From: Echria macrotheca
Lineage: Eukaryota > Ascomycota > Sordariomycetes > Sordariales > Schizotheciaceae
Reading direction: 5' to 3'
Length of the DNA: 64,000 nucleotides
Assembly: GCA_030411725.1 (NCBI GenBank)
Contig: MU839830.1
Coordinates: 62,001-126,000, forward strand
Positions 1 to 10,901 of this stretch are shown piece by piece (the stretch's first letter is position 1; each line of letters begins with the position of its first letter). The notes beneath the pieces are model-generated. The model was not told the DNA's origin and ran no database searches. It was given only the letters and a program-made list of their open reading frames with translations. Both the position numbers and the translations under genes were made by a program.

Positions 1-1017
1 CACGAATAATGTCAGACTGCCTTCTAATATTGACACAGAAAATGCTTGACGTCTGATTGGCCACTTCACGTTCCGACACAAATCCAAGGGCTTGCCCCGC
101 GATATGCACGAATGTGTGGCTCAATTCAGCTGCCCAAGGTGGCTATGACTCTAGGAACTAATGGCCTTTAGCAGAACGCCAGTGTAGGACATGGAGAATA
201 GATTCTCAACTTTGGTACCATGAACACGCCGATTTTTTTTGGGAAAGAGCGACTGAGGCAGAAAGATGCCTGAAATGATGTCAGGATACTCGGATTGGGC
301 CACAAACGGCGGAAAACAGTTGAGACTGCGCGAAATGCATTCAAGTCTCTCGCTGCCTCAGGCATCAATGTGTGCCAAGATTGACCACCCCTATTTCTCC
401 TCTCCATCTTGACGAGTGCCCCTCTCGTCCTGGTGGCCATCAAGATTTCAAAACCGAAAACCACCAGCAAATTTTGTATATAGACACTGTTGAATTCGAA
501 ATAGCGGCGGCATTTTCACTCTGACTCGTGAAGGCTCCCCGTTGTCCCGTCTTGGCTCATCGTCGTCCTGGTTGTTTTCATACCTAACTACACGCCATCT
601 GAATATCAAGGCTGGGAGCTGAGTCTGTTTATTTTTCCAGAAGACACTTTTGCCAGGACTGGGAATGCTTCTGAACCAAGATAAGGTCGGTCCCGCGGGC
701 GGCGGGGCGGGCCTTTTAGCTTTCAGTCTGCTTTCAGAATGAGGGCACCTCGAGGGGATTTCTTGCCTCAGGGTCCCGTAGATTTCATCCCATCTTTGCA
801 CCTATTGTCCTATTGTCCTATTCACGCGGGTCATGAAAATACCAGGTGCCCCACTTTTGAAGTCCTCCTGCCCTATTTATTTCTTCCTCCTCACCCTGCC
901 ACCCTCACTTCTTCTTCCTCCAACAACAATCTCGAGCAGAACTTCGTCTCGCTACCACCTCCAATCTTTATCTCACAAGCACTTCTTTTCTGTTGTTTGA
1001 AGAAACAACATCGCGCA
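1..1017. other. Gene-free upstream region
   Basis: No convincing coding sequence on either strand. The last 150 bases before the ATG at 1018 are strongly pyrimidine-rich on the + strand (about 882-960, CTTCTTCCTCC-type tracts), typical of a fungal promoter and 5' leader. A small minus-strand ORF at 168-470 has no recognisable protein character. Confidence 0.6.
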
Positions 1018-3052
1018 ATGTCCAGCTCCGAGCAATCGGAGGCCAAGCGCCGTCGTCCCGACGACGAGGACCAAATCCTCCCCGACCAGGGCGACCAGTC
1101 GCCCGCCTTTGCGGTAAGTTAACCAAATTTCTCGAATCCCTCTTTTGCACAGTCTATCTCTCGCCGCACTCTTACTCTTCTTTTCGTTTTGGTCACCTTT
1201 CGTCGCGGTAACTACCCCGCCGCCGCGCCCACAAAACCGCGAACCTTTCTTCCTCCACTTCCACCTGCGCCCATTTCTGCTTTTTCCACCCTCCACCTAC
1301 TTCCACTTCTTTCAACCCCTCCACCTGCCTCTACTTCCTCTCACCACGCTTTTCCTTCCAGCTTCCTTCTTTTCTACCTCCCTCACAATCTGACGCTGTA
1401 TTCTGTGTCTAGTCAACCACCATGGAGATCGACAGCGACTCCAACCACCAGGTCGCGCCCCCCGCCACGGCCGTTCCTGGCGACGCGTCTTCTGCTGTGG
1501 TGCCGGCAATCACCGACTTCGTGACCAACTATTTCGGCAGAGATAGAGTAAGTCCATCAGTTCCTTCGGTTCTTGATGTCCACCTGCGGGGTCATTTGGC
1601 TTCTTCATCATCAGTTACTTACGTTGCTCATTTTGACACATATCTCGCGTTTGGCTTGTACACCCCCATCTTGTTCTCCCGCATGCTTGATTGCAACCTT
1701 TTCCCCTCCAATTGTTATTCCACTATCTTCTTCTCCCAATTCCTGTTTGCAATTCCTTTCCCTGTATTTGCATTTTCCGGTTTCCCTCTTCCTTCAAACT
1801 TCACAAAGTGTATGGCTGCCAAATCACCACGCGTGTGCATGGCCGCAGCTTCTTGACCACATGTTTGGGATGTCGTGGCTATGTCAATCAACTCGGACCT
1901 CGATCGCCGGGCTGGGGGACAGAAGTCTCTCTCATGAAAAGAAGCTGTGGTCGCACGTAGGGTGTCAACTGATCTCGGCCTGGACCGGTAGTCTTGAGGG
2001 GGTTCTGGCATGGGCAAGGTCGAGCCTCTGTGTCAGAACTAGGCTTCGAGCCTAACCTTTGAGGCTAGCACCAGGTTGACGGCCGGCGGGCAGCGAGTGG
2101 TCTGCGCTGTCCGGGCTGGGGAGTGCTCGTGCTTGCGGCTGAAATGGCGTACGGTTGAAGGAGTGGATGGGTTCTCAGTGGCCGCCCGCGAAAGCTGTCG
2201 GTCCGCCATCTTCCTCTGGATGGATCAGAAGATGCAGCGCCCTCTTGGGTCAAAACATACACTTCCCCCTCTCATGTCTCCCGCAGCCGACTTACTCAGC
2301 TTTGTAACTTGCATTGCTGACTGGACTTAGAAAACAGATGACGCCGCTGAGGACGACGAGAACGAGGGCTCCAACCCGTCTGACTATGTCGTGTATCCCG
2401 GCAGCCAGTACAGCGAGGCCGTGGCCCTTGAGGCTCTCGATCGGGTGGTTGCCAACCCCAGCAAGGAGACAATCAAGGCCTTGTTGGAGAGCTTCACAGG
2501 CCTGGATGAGATCCTCATCCTGGTTCTGTCGGGTCGCGTCACGGGCTATCCCGCCTGCTGGCGGCTGCCGGCCTGCTTGAGCATCAGTCGGTCGACCACG
2601 GCCTCACCGCTGGTGTGATAAAGCAAGCGGACGACATGTGTGAAGTTATCAAGCGGTTTGAGACACACGCTCGTCAAATCAATGCTTTGCTAGGGCGCAT
2701 GGCAGCCCAGGAACAGGCGACCAGAGCATCGGCAAATCCTGGCGAAGGCGTCTCAGCTGGCGTCCAAGGCCCCGAGAAATCGGATAAAGGATTAAAAAAG
2801 AGGCTTCAACGCGTCGAGCAAGAAATGGTGGCCGAGAAGGCAAAATCGAAAGCGCTGGAAGACAAAATCAAGGCTCAAGACCTCAAGCTGAAGGCGTTGT
2901 CGGGTCTGCCCCAGTTGTTCGCCAGACTTTTTAATGGCGAAATCGAAACGAGCCAGGTATGTTTTGGCTCATTCCGGCCCTCCAAGACACTTACTGACGC
3001 GTATTTGGTTCCTCAGATGGCATCCGAGATGAGCCGCTTGAGCCTCCTCTAG
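1018..3052 (+). CDS. Coiled-coil protein of unknown function, multi-exon
   Basis: I do not recognise the family. Exons read 1018-1113, 1413-1547, 2331-2956 and 3017-3052; the donors are GTAAGT, GTAAGT and GTATGT, and the junctions are in frame. The N terminus is charged (SEQSEAKRRRPDDEDQ), exon 3 opens with an acidic patch, and about residues 200-270 (KGLKKRLQRVEQEMVAEKAK and on) form a clear Lys/Glu coiled coil. Introns 1 and 2 are 299 and 783 nt, long for this genome. Within exon 3 the frame changes between about 2535 and 2560: upstream it reads ...ILVLSGRVTGYP, downstream ...LLAAAGLLEHQSVDHG. Either one base is missing, giving about 297 aa, or a 50-nt intron at 2538-2587 with a poor GTCACG donor is removed, giving 280 aa. 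Nothing indicates location; a nuclear scaffold role would be a guess. Confidence 0.7.
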
Positions 3053-3511
3053 GTCATATATGCATTGTCGGAGTTCTTTGAGGCGTTGGGGATATGATAC
3101 CATGGGTTGAGATTAGACTGTCTGGCCGGTCATCTAGACTAGAAGAGTGTTACCGGAATTGATTTAGCCGTTTCTTGTGGCCAGTAAGCCATCTGTTACA
3201 GTTTGTGTGTATCCGTACCCATTGTCGTGGCGGAGCCCGGGAGCGTATCCCCGCGGTGCGTATTCAATCCGCGTGCTGTGCTGTTTGTCAGCCAAATACG
3301 TCCGGGCTGGCTATTGCTGACGGCCAAGTTAGACTGCGGCTACGAATGCGACCAGTATTGACCAGCATGACGCAGCACATGCCGCGAATTTGGAATTCAG
3401 GGAGTCTTGCTCTGCCACCGTGGCCGACGCGACGAGCACTACACATCGGATAGCTCAAGGCAAGTACGCACCAAAACGCAGTTCCTAGCACCGTTCAATT
3501 ATCCAGATGGC

Positions 3512-3518
3512 TATAAAA
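3512..3518 (+). promoter_or_regulatory. TATA box of the hydrolase gene
   Basis: TATAAAA lies 98 bases before the ATG at 3610, a normal spacing for a fungal TATA promoter with a short leader. The leader is pyrimidine-rich (CTTTCAACCTC). Confidence 0.5.
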
Positions 3519-3609
3519 TCAGGTCTGTCCCGTTGCCATATACATTCTTTCAACCTCAGAAAACCACCTCTGTACCAACCGAACTCGTTACTTCTCATAC
3601 CCATCAAAC

Positions 3610-4912
3610 ATGGCATCCGTTCTCATCGCCCTGGTTGTCGCTGCCTTAAGCATCAAGAAAGGAAAAGCGGCACCGAGTCCTCCCAGCCCCCGGTCCTGCG
3701 TTCAGCTAGAGATCCCCGTCAGTGTCGACACAGTCACCACCAAGTGGCTGCAGCCGAGAGTAGACAGCAGCATCGATGCGGTGGACTGGATGTCCTACAT
3801 GACAACATGGACCTCGCCGAAAGGAGACGCGGCCATCTTGGGCAATATCACGGTCAAGCAGACATTCAAGATCAACGGCCAGCTTTGCGTTCCTCCCAAG
3901 GGCGCCAAGTCAGACATCTTGCAACTCGCCACCCACGGTGTGGGTTTCGATAAGAGGTTTGTCTGATATTTTCACACGATGGACTGAGCTGACCCAAGAA
4001 AACACAGGTACTGGGATGCAGAGGTCAAGCCGCAAGAGTACTCGTATGTTGAGGCCGTCCTTGCCCAGGGCTACTCCATCTTCACCTACGACCGTCTTGG
4101 AACAGGCGGCTCCGACAAGCCGGATGCCTACGACATTCTCCAGACCAACGTCCAGGTTGAGATCCTCCGCGGGCTGACGACCCTCGCTCGGTCCGGAAAG
4201 CTCGTCAGCTCCTCGAAGAAGCTGGGCGGGACATCCGACGACCACGTACTCAAGTACAAGCCCAAGAAGATCGTGCACGTCGGCCACTCCCTCGGATCCG
4301 TCATCACGCTCGGCCTGGTCGGCGCGTATGGTGCCGAGAGCGACGGCGCGATCGCCACCGGGTTCCTCTACACCAACAAGCTAAGCACCGTCAACGTCGC
4401 TACCTGGGGCTTCCAGTTTGCGCGCGAGAATGACCCCGTCAACTTCAAGGACCGCGGCTCGGGGTATGTCGTCCAGGGCACCAAGTACAACACCCAGCTC
4501 CAGTTCCTGAAGAAAGGCGCGTTTGAGCCGGCCCTGCTCGACTACGCCTTCAAGATCCGGCAGCCGAACTCGGTCAGCGAGTTTGTGTCGATTGGCGGCA
4601 GCTTTTCAGGGGGCGAGGCCACCAACTTCAAGGCTCCCATTCAGGTACGTACCTACACCACAAACATCTTGTCCAGACATGGGTATGGACTGACATGCAA
4701 ATTAGTTTGTCATTGGCGAGCACGACTATGGGTTCTGCGCAGGAGACTGCAATGGCACGTACAACATCACCATGATCAAGGGCCTGTACCCGGCGGCGAC
4801 GGCCGTGGATGTCCATATCCAGCCCAAGACTGGCCATGGTTTGACTTTGTCGACCAATGCCACTGCGGGATATAAGGTCTCGTTTGACTTTCTGGAGAAG
4901 GCCGGGCTTTAG
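3610..4912 (+). CDS. Alpha/beta hydrolase, probably secreted
   Basis: Three exons, 3610-3956, 4008-4644 and 4706-4912, encode 396 aa. The introns are 51 and 61 nt with GTTTGT and GTACGT donors. The N terminus (MASVLIALVVAALS) is a hydrophobic, signal-like segment. The alpha/beta-hydrolase fold is shown by THGVGFDKRYW (oxyanion region, about residues 108-118), YDRLGTGGSDKP, the nucleophile elbow GHSLGS with Ser210, and a late GHG that supplies the catalytic His. Family members are esterase/lipase-like proteins of fungi with unknown substrate, so only hydrolase activity on an ester or similar bond can be inferred. Two Cys near the start and CAGDC near the C terminus suit an extracellular, disulphide-bonded protein. 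It is preceded by a TATA box and transcribed alone. Confidence 0.9.
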
Positions 4913-5227
4913 AATGTGAAGCTTGGAAGTGGAGGGTCCTTTGTGTATCGATGTTGTGTCGCAATGTTTCATATTCGTCTCTTCAATAATAGACTTCATA
5001 TAGGTACCAGAGCTAGTCTAGAATAGGTGTTCCGGGTAGAGTAATTAAATCAGTTAGGGGGCAAAAACGACGACGGTTCCATCTGTGGGCGCCCGGGTGA
5101 TGCCTTGTGCCGATGCCAATAGCTCCTTCCTCTTTAATAATGAAGGGACCCCTGTGCCCTGAACACCCACAAAGTCGCTGGAACTCGAAAACGCCAGTCA
5201 GCGCAAACATCGAGCCACCCCTCGCCC
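4913..5227. other. Short gene-free stretch
   Basis: 3' flank of the hydrolase. A + frame starting at an ATG at 5140 stays open to about 5470 but has low-complexity, Pro-rich content and is not supported. Confidence 0.4.
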
Positions 5228-5688
5228 TTGAACCTGAAATCACCCACTTCAAGCCTTTACCGTCGCCTCCTCCGGAGCTCTTCGAACGGCCCGACGCCAA
5301 AGACTACGACCGTCCCGATCCTCCATCTCGACATTGCTCGACAGTGTCGCCTTCACGCATTCCAACTCAAGAATATCCGCATTGCCACGACCGTCGTCCA
5401 ATTAGTATGGCATTCCTCTCTACCCTCAGAGTACTCGCGGCTCGGAACTACGCTAATTTGACATACCTCTAGAAATATCCTCTCCGTGAAGCCGCAAACG
5501 ACAGACCCACCACCCATTCCGACCCTGTTCGTCGATACGCGGCCGTTGATTACTCCGGCCATGGTGCGCCGGAGAATACACCACGATACTTGCTATCCTC
5601 CCACCTTCCAAGACGGACCCGACGCTCCCGAGTCGCTCTCGAATCAGACCCCAACCTTGGCCCAAAGGGCCTTCGTCGAAATCCATAG
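5228..5688 (+). CDS. Possible small two-exon protein (doubtful)
   Basis: A + frame entering from before 5228 runs to 5404 (ending ...NIRIATTVVQL). After a canonical-looking 68-nt intron (5405-5472; GTATGG donor, CTAAT branch sequence, CTCTAG acceptor) it continues in frame from KYPLREAANDRPTTHS to a stop at 5686-5688. The intron signals and the composition across the splice argue for a real gene. Against it: no ATG lies in the same frame back to the stop at 5141, so the start or a first exon is missing, and the 3' end overlaps the convergent sulfotransferase-like gene. No family recognised. Confidence 0.3.
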
Positions 5689-6560
5689 AACCGCCAACAG
5701 CAACGGATACTTGACAAGGCCCCAGACAGCAAACACGACCGTGTACACAATGCCGAACCTCAAACGACCCCTAATCTGTTTGCCGTCGTTTAGCCTTGGA
5801 AAAGAAGATCAGGACCCGGGACGGGCTTTCCCAAGAACTCGCACAGCGGCTGCCAACCGTCGCCGAGCTTGTATTCCAGCAGTTGTTCGGGCGGCACCAG
5901 GTTCCGGACGGTCTCGTAATGTCGTTCGTACCTCTCCCTATACGTTGCCCGTATCTCCTCGGCTGTTTCAGCTTCAAACCAACCCCGAAAGATGTCCCAA
6001 AGATGTGTATATGTGTACATGCCGGCCAAGGGTTCCACGAATCGCCGAACAAAAATACCGGTCGGGCTGGACAAAAGGCTGATAAACGTCTCGTCCACGC
6101 TGGCGAACCAGGCGTCTGGATCGCGATAACAGAGGACGACCTTTGCCTTCGGGTAGGCTTTGATGAGCATCGGCGCGTACATGCTCGCGACATCGGTGAC
6201 GCCGTGGGAGGAGCTCAACAGTTCGTCCCACTCGTGCCGACCAAACTCCGCCGTTGCCGAGACGTACTCCGGCCGCAACCACGGTGGTGAGGTGCCCGCC
6301 GGATACAAGACACGCATGAAGGGTAGATTCGCCCAGGAAGCGCGTGACCAAGGCTGGGTGGTCGCGTCGTCGCCTGCCAGTCCAGCACGGAAATCGAGGC
6401 CGTGAACTACACGATCATAACCTAGGATATTGAGAGCCTTGGTCATGGAATAGGTGCCGGTACGGAAGATACCGAGGCTCAGGATGCCGCCGTCTTCGCC
6501 CAACGTCGTCGGTTTCATTTCCGACGCGATGTCGCGATCCTGGCTGTCCAATGTGCCCAT
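5644..6560 (-). CDS. P-loop sulfotransferase-like protein with C-terminal membrane anchor, frameshifted
   Basis: From the ATG at 6558-6560 the protein opens with a P-loop, SLGIFRTGTYSMTKALNILGY (about residues 28-48); the FRTGT replaces the more usual PRTGT. It also carries the YPKAKVVLCYRDPDAWFAS segment that binds the 3'-phosphate of the cofactor in sulfotransferases. The family (Sulfotransfer_4 type) is common in fungi and its substrate is unknown. In the raw sequence the frame stops after DLLFQG at 5790. One extra T in the T4 tract (AAAA on the + strand, about 5799-5802) would continue it as FPRLND, the usual family sequence. It would then run through a hydrophobic tail, FGIVYTVVFAVWGLVKYP and on, to the TGA at 5644-5646, for 305 aa. 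I take the break for a homopolymer error or a very young lesion. The tail would anchor the enzyme in a membrane. Confidence 0.75.
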
Positions 6561-6853
6561 CGGAACGTCGTCCTGAGGTCGCCGAGCTTTGCGTTATGTC
6601 GCCATTGCCGGGCAGGTTCAGGACTCGGTTATTGCTTTTGGTGATTGAAGGAAGGGTTTGCTGGGTCGTCAGAATTAACGTGGAGTTTTGTGCCGGGAGA
6701 CATACATAAAAGGCAAGCGCGATTCGAACCAGCTGGTCTTATGCGACTCGAGGATCGGGATTTGCTGATCGGTGAAACCGACTATTCCGGAAAAGTCCCC
6801 GAAAAATAAAAATAAAAAGCGACATGATGACCGGGAGTCGGTGAGCCATCCGC

Positions 6854-8113
6854 TTACTGTGTGGTCTTGTTGGAGCAGTACTTGGGTAACTTGTCGGCAA
6901 GATCCGCGTCGGCGCATACTTGAGCAAGTGCGAGCTCAAATTGCCATAGTCCGATATCCCGAGACTGGATCGCGTACTGAACGGACAGCACCCCACACAC
7001 GGAACTGACAATTGTCAGGATCGCCACCATTACGCCAGAAATCCAGAAAAGCACCAAATTCAGCAGGTTCGGGTTCTTCCTGCTCGTCCGCCAGAGCTGC
7101 TGGATTCCTCGAGGAGGCTCGTTCAGGACCTCTGACAGCTCATGCAGCTGGTTGTGCCAGTATCGGTAGTCACTCCAGTTGGGCGAAGGTGGTTTTCCAC
7201 AGGTCCCCAGACTGTAGAATGACTCGATCATGCCGTGCTTATCGAGCAGCGACTCCGTTTCGCGGTCAAACAGAGGGAATAGCAAGTTGTAGGTGACCAT
7301 CAACTCTTCGAGGACGTCGGCAGGAAGAGGGGATCGCTCCGGCGATGTCAAGTGCCTGTGCACCCAGATCTTGTGCTCAAAAACCTTCAAGGTCCTTTTC
7401 TTCCGGGCCCAGTTCAGCGAGAGATGCTCGGCGAGGTTGCAAGTCCACAATATTCGGATATTGTGGTCAGCAACAAGGCGTGCGGCCGTGAGCTTCGGAT
7501 CGATTGAACCAGATACTTCGAGTCCGCGCTCACTCTGAGCCTTCTGAGCAAAGAAGCGGCCAGTAACAGCGCTGACGGGTTCCTGTGGAAGCCATACGAG
7601 CGGTCCAGGGGGCTGATATCGCGGTGTCGGGGGGCCGATTTGGATGTCAAGCATGGTCCACAAACGAGCGATGGTCTGCATAGCATGCTGGGCGGTATCT
7701 CCCAGAGCCGGCGGTTGATAATGGGAACGGATGGTTTGCTCAATCTGGCTACGCAGCGCGTCCTTGGATTGCACGACAGACTGGATCACGAGCCTGGTCA
7801 GGGCTGACGGCAGACTGAACTGTTTCTCCAAATCGGCGATGACGGACGATACATATTCCAGGAACAGATCGTGATGCTGGTTTCCGGAGACATCTTTCCA
7901 CTCCAATCCTGGCCAAAAAAGGTTCAGGAGGTCCAGGTCTTCCGTGGTTGTGTCGGGTTGGGATCCGGAGGCCGCCGGCAAGGCTCTCAGCTTCAGTCCC
8001 CGAAATCGGTGCATTGTCTCGGGCTTCGCTACGCAAGACAGGGCGCATCGAATCGATAGGGCGCAGAACCAACTGAAAGGTCGAAAGTCGGTATCCGTCG
8101 ACGTGAATGTCAT
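6854..8113 (-). CDS. 419-aa fungal protein of unknown function with one membrane segment
   Basis: A single-exon ORF. The first ATG is at 8111-8113; an in-frame ATG at 8014 (MHRFRGLKLRALP) is an alternative start. The body is soluble, with RILWTCNLAEHLSLNW followed by KRTLKVFEHKIWVHRHL, a pattern I know from lineage-expanded Sordariomycete proteins that have no assigned function. Near the C terminus (about residues 350-375) NLVLFWISGVMVAILTIVSS is a clear transmembrane helix, leaving a short tail. The gene is divergent from the trypsin-like gene and shares a 436-bp upstream region with it, so co-regulation is possible. I cannot assign a reaction. Confidence 0.75.
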   Translation of the reverse strand: MTFTSTDTDFRPFSWFCALSIRCALSCVAKPETMHRFRGLKLRALPAASGSQPDTTTEDLDLLNLFWPGLEWKDVSGNQHHDLFLEYVSSVIADLEKQFSLPSALTRLVIQSVVQSKDALRSQIEQTIRSHYQPPALGDTAQHAMQTIARLWTMLDIQIGPPTPRYQPPGPLVWLPQEPVSAVTGRFFAQKAQSERGLEVSGSIDPKLTAARLVADHNIRILWTCNLAEHLSLNWARKKRTLKVFEHKIWVHRHLTSPERSPLPADVLEELMVTYNLLFPLFDRETESLLDKHGMIESFYSLGTCGKPPSPNWSDYRYWHNQLHELSEVLNEPPRGIQQLWRTSRKNPNLLNLVLFWISGVMVAILTIVSSVCGVLSVQYAIQSRDIGLWQFELALAQVCADADLADKLPKYCSNKTTQ

Positions 8114-8549
8114 TCAGAGTTCGCCGTCTCCCAACGACTCCGAGGAGGGCTGGGCTTGAGCCCATCTTGACTGGTCGCATCAAAATGACTCACCGCCGTG
8201 AATGCCCATTTCGCGATCTGCCTAGAGGCCGCATTCAGACGAGGCTCTGGGCCAATACTGACGTGCAGCGTGATATCGCAAGGGTCCGAATAGCATTGGG
8301 CGAATGGTTGGGCCTCAAAATCTCGGTCAGGGGCACTGTTGCAGGAGGAAAAAAACGCCACCGCTGTCAATGCTGTCCGTCACAGCTCTCATCTGCCAAT
8401 CGTCTCGGTATTCTTCACCGTCTGCTGGCTGGTACTTTATGCGGCGCTGCCCATCTACTTTCTCGAAACCTTGTCCTCGATTTCAAAACCAAAACCCCAT
8501 CCTGAACAACGCAACAATATGCCACCCTCCCGAGATCTCGACGGCGACC
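8114..8549. promoter_or_regulatory. Shared divergent upstream region
   Basis: The 436 bases between the two divergent start codons. The + frame is open upstream of 8550 back to 8304, but the ATG at 8550 has the better context (GCGACCATGG) and the upstream residues look non-coding. No defined operator seen. Confidence 0.45.
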
Positions 8550-10901
8550 ATGGAACATTTGGCAGTTCCGATTCCTAGACCTGATCAATCGAAAGAAGTG
8601 GTCGTTGAAAACAACGAAACGAAAGTCGCATCAGAGCTCCATGGGGCTGAAAAACGCCGATACGCTTCCTGGATTCGAGGTATTAGGATAAGGCTGCAGC
8701 TGATACTGCAGAAGAAGCCGCCAATCTTGGAGGCCTTATCACACTCCGACACTGCTTCCCAGGTTGTAAGCAACTCGACGAGCAACACCACATCTAGAAG
8801 TCATGCCCAAAACTTGCCAGAGGATCAGTGGATCAAGGAAGTGTCGGTGTCTTTACCTGGTGTCTATTCTCTTCCCGGCAGCAACATCTTCGTCGCATTA
8901 CCGACGGAGATCCCAGTACCACGAGGGGCAGAAGAAGTTTTTGAGCGAAAAGTCAGAACCTTGCTGGCCGCTGACCTTTCCGAGGCCAGAAAGTACGTCG
9001 AAGCACACAGTGTTGGTTCCCGCGATCCGAACAGCTACATTTTCCAACCCGCCGTTCTCCGCATGTCGGGAAGAGCATCTGGCGGTCCAGATGGAACCGT
9101 CAAGCTGTCACCTACCATTTGGGTTCGGTGCTCGTCAGAGCAGCACGAGAGTATGCGAAAAGTGCTCCAAAAGAAGTGCATGAAGTGGGCACATACCACC
9201 GAGTTTGGCGAAATTCAGGTTGCAGATGCCGCGCGGCTTCTTTCCGGCGTGTTGGGGGATTCACAAATCCCTGCCTCGACCGGGATGGCTTTGGATGGAC
9301 TCGAGGACACCACGCTTCACCTCGAGATTGAAGATCACCATGCGAATATAGGCTCATACACTGGATATCTTTGCCGCGCAACAGTCATGCGCGGGTCCGC
9401 AATCCTGAGCCAAAGCCTTTCACGGATAGGAGGGTTCATCACGGTCGACGGAAGTCCATTGGGACTCACATCGGCCCATAGCATGTTGGCGGTCGTATGG
9501 GACCAGTTGTCGACCCTGGTGAGCAAGCAAAACCAGACGCAGGATGGTTGCTCGGTTCCCGAAAACCACGCAGGGGAACGCCCTGAGAATATGTCAACAT
9601 TTCAAGCCGATGCAGATGCAAATGGCACTACAGCCAGTGGAGAAGGCTCGCCAGCGGACGATTACAGTCGCTTCAATGAGTATTGCTACAATTCCCCGGA
9701 GGCAACCAAAGCAAAAGAGGCCAAATGGATCAAGGCAGAACTTGGCGGAGCGGCCAATTTCCTCGGCATCAAAGCAATACCGGTCACAGCTGGACAAAAC
9801 AACACGGTCTCGTCCATTATCTTACTCAAGGACTTGCTAAGATCCGACTTCGCCCTGGTAAAACCATGCAGTTCATGGAAACTAAGATCTGGCGACCCTT
9901 CGCAGGCGTTGAAGGGTCTCTGTACGGCAACCCCAGTGCCGACGGGCCCCGTTGAAATATACGCTGGAGGACAGGCGAGCTTGGAAGGGTATCTCCTCGA
10001 GATGCCTGCAACTCTGGAAATTCTCGGGGAGTCCCTCTCGACGCGGGTTGTTCAACTCGCTCAGCCACTCCGTAAGTAATAAACACTTCCCACATTGCTT
10101 TCTTCCTGACTTTTGGACCACTCAGCTATTGGATCCTCTGGCTCATGGGTCGTTCGAGATGAGGAACTCTGTGGCGTAATCATAGCGGGATATGATGCAG
10201 AACCCTTCGCTCATATGATACCTACTGATCAGCTTGTTGCGGCCATACAAGCCTCGACGGCTGGAAAAGTTGGCCTATTTCTTGGCCACACCGTGGATAC
10301 CGACGCTCCGCAACATAAGTCACAAGCCGGAAGCGAACCGCCATCAAATCTGGTCGAGGGCGACTATGCTTCATCTTCTTCGCCCGCACTCTTCACAGAT
10401 GAGATTTCTGTGACAGCAGCCGCGGCAGCGGAACAGAATGAGAAAATCATGACATCACCCCCGGCGGTGTTGCTGCCAGGAGCACCAACAGCTACCAGAT
10501 CTCGCCCGGAGGATTTTAGCTCCCTTTCAGTAGCGATATGGATCCACCCGAAACCGAGGAGCAGCAGACGTCTCAAGTGGCATTCTACTTTCACATCTTC
10601 AAGTCCACACGGACCCAAAAGCAGTTTGACGAAACGCTCTGACAGTCTCCCTATGAGAACCCAGATAAGTCTTGGTGCGGCCGGGATAACATCATCGAAG
10701 GGCGGGAAAACGACACCTGCCAGGAAGTTTGCAGGAATCCAAGATCCAGAGATAGCACCGCACCCCGCAATTGTCTCTCCCTTGAAGAGCACTGCACTCG
10801 ATGGCGCCAGGCTATTGATTGGTATCGTGGCTCTCGGCAGCATCGCGTTCCTTGTTGCAATGGTAAGGCGGTTTGTGAACCGGTATTTCCCCGCTCCGTA
10901 G
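8550..10901 (+). CDS. Trypsin-like serine protease domain protein
   Basis: Exons 8550-10071 and 10126-10901, with a 54-nt intron (GTAAGT...CTCAG). A full chymotrypsin-type triad is readable: His310 in LTSAHSML, Asp433 in SDFALVKP, Ser512 in GSSGSWVV (a GDSGGP equivalent), followed by CGVIIAGYDAEPFAHM. The N-terminal 290 residues contain a region with RKVLQKKCMKWAHTTEFGEIQVAD. There is no signal peptide, so the protein should be intracellular. Such domains occur in fungal proteins of unknown role and as effector domains of some NLR-like receptors; proteolysis here is inferred. After about residue 540 the sequence is low-complexity, and from 10653 onward the same frame is the N terminus of the MFS transporter. 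The stop at 10899-10901 is reached only if the 10863-10927 intron is not removed; otherwise the frame continues into the transporter. Confidence 0.75.

Noticed and set aside
6715..6790. tRNA gene suggested by GGTTCGAATC on the minus strand
   Set aside because: The T-stem does not pair beyond three of five positions and no matching acceptor stem or anticodon arm lies at the right distance.
8304..8549. N-terminal extension of the trypsin-like protein from ATG 8304
   Set aside because: Open but without protein character; the ATG at 8550 has a far better context.
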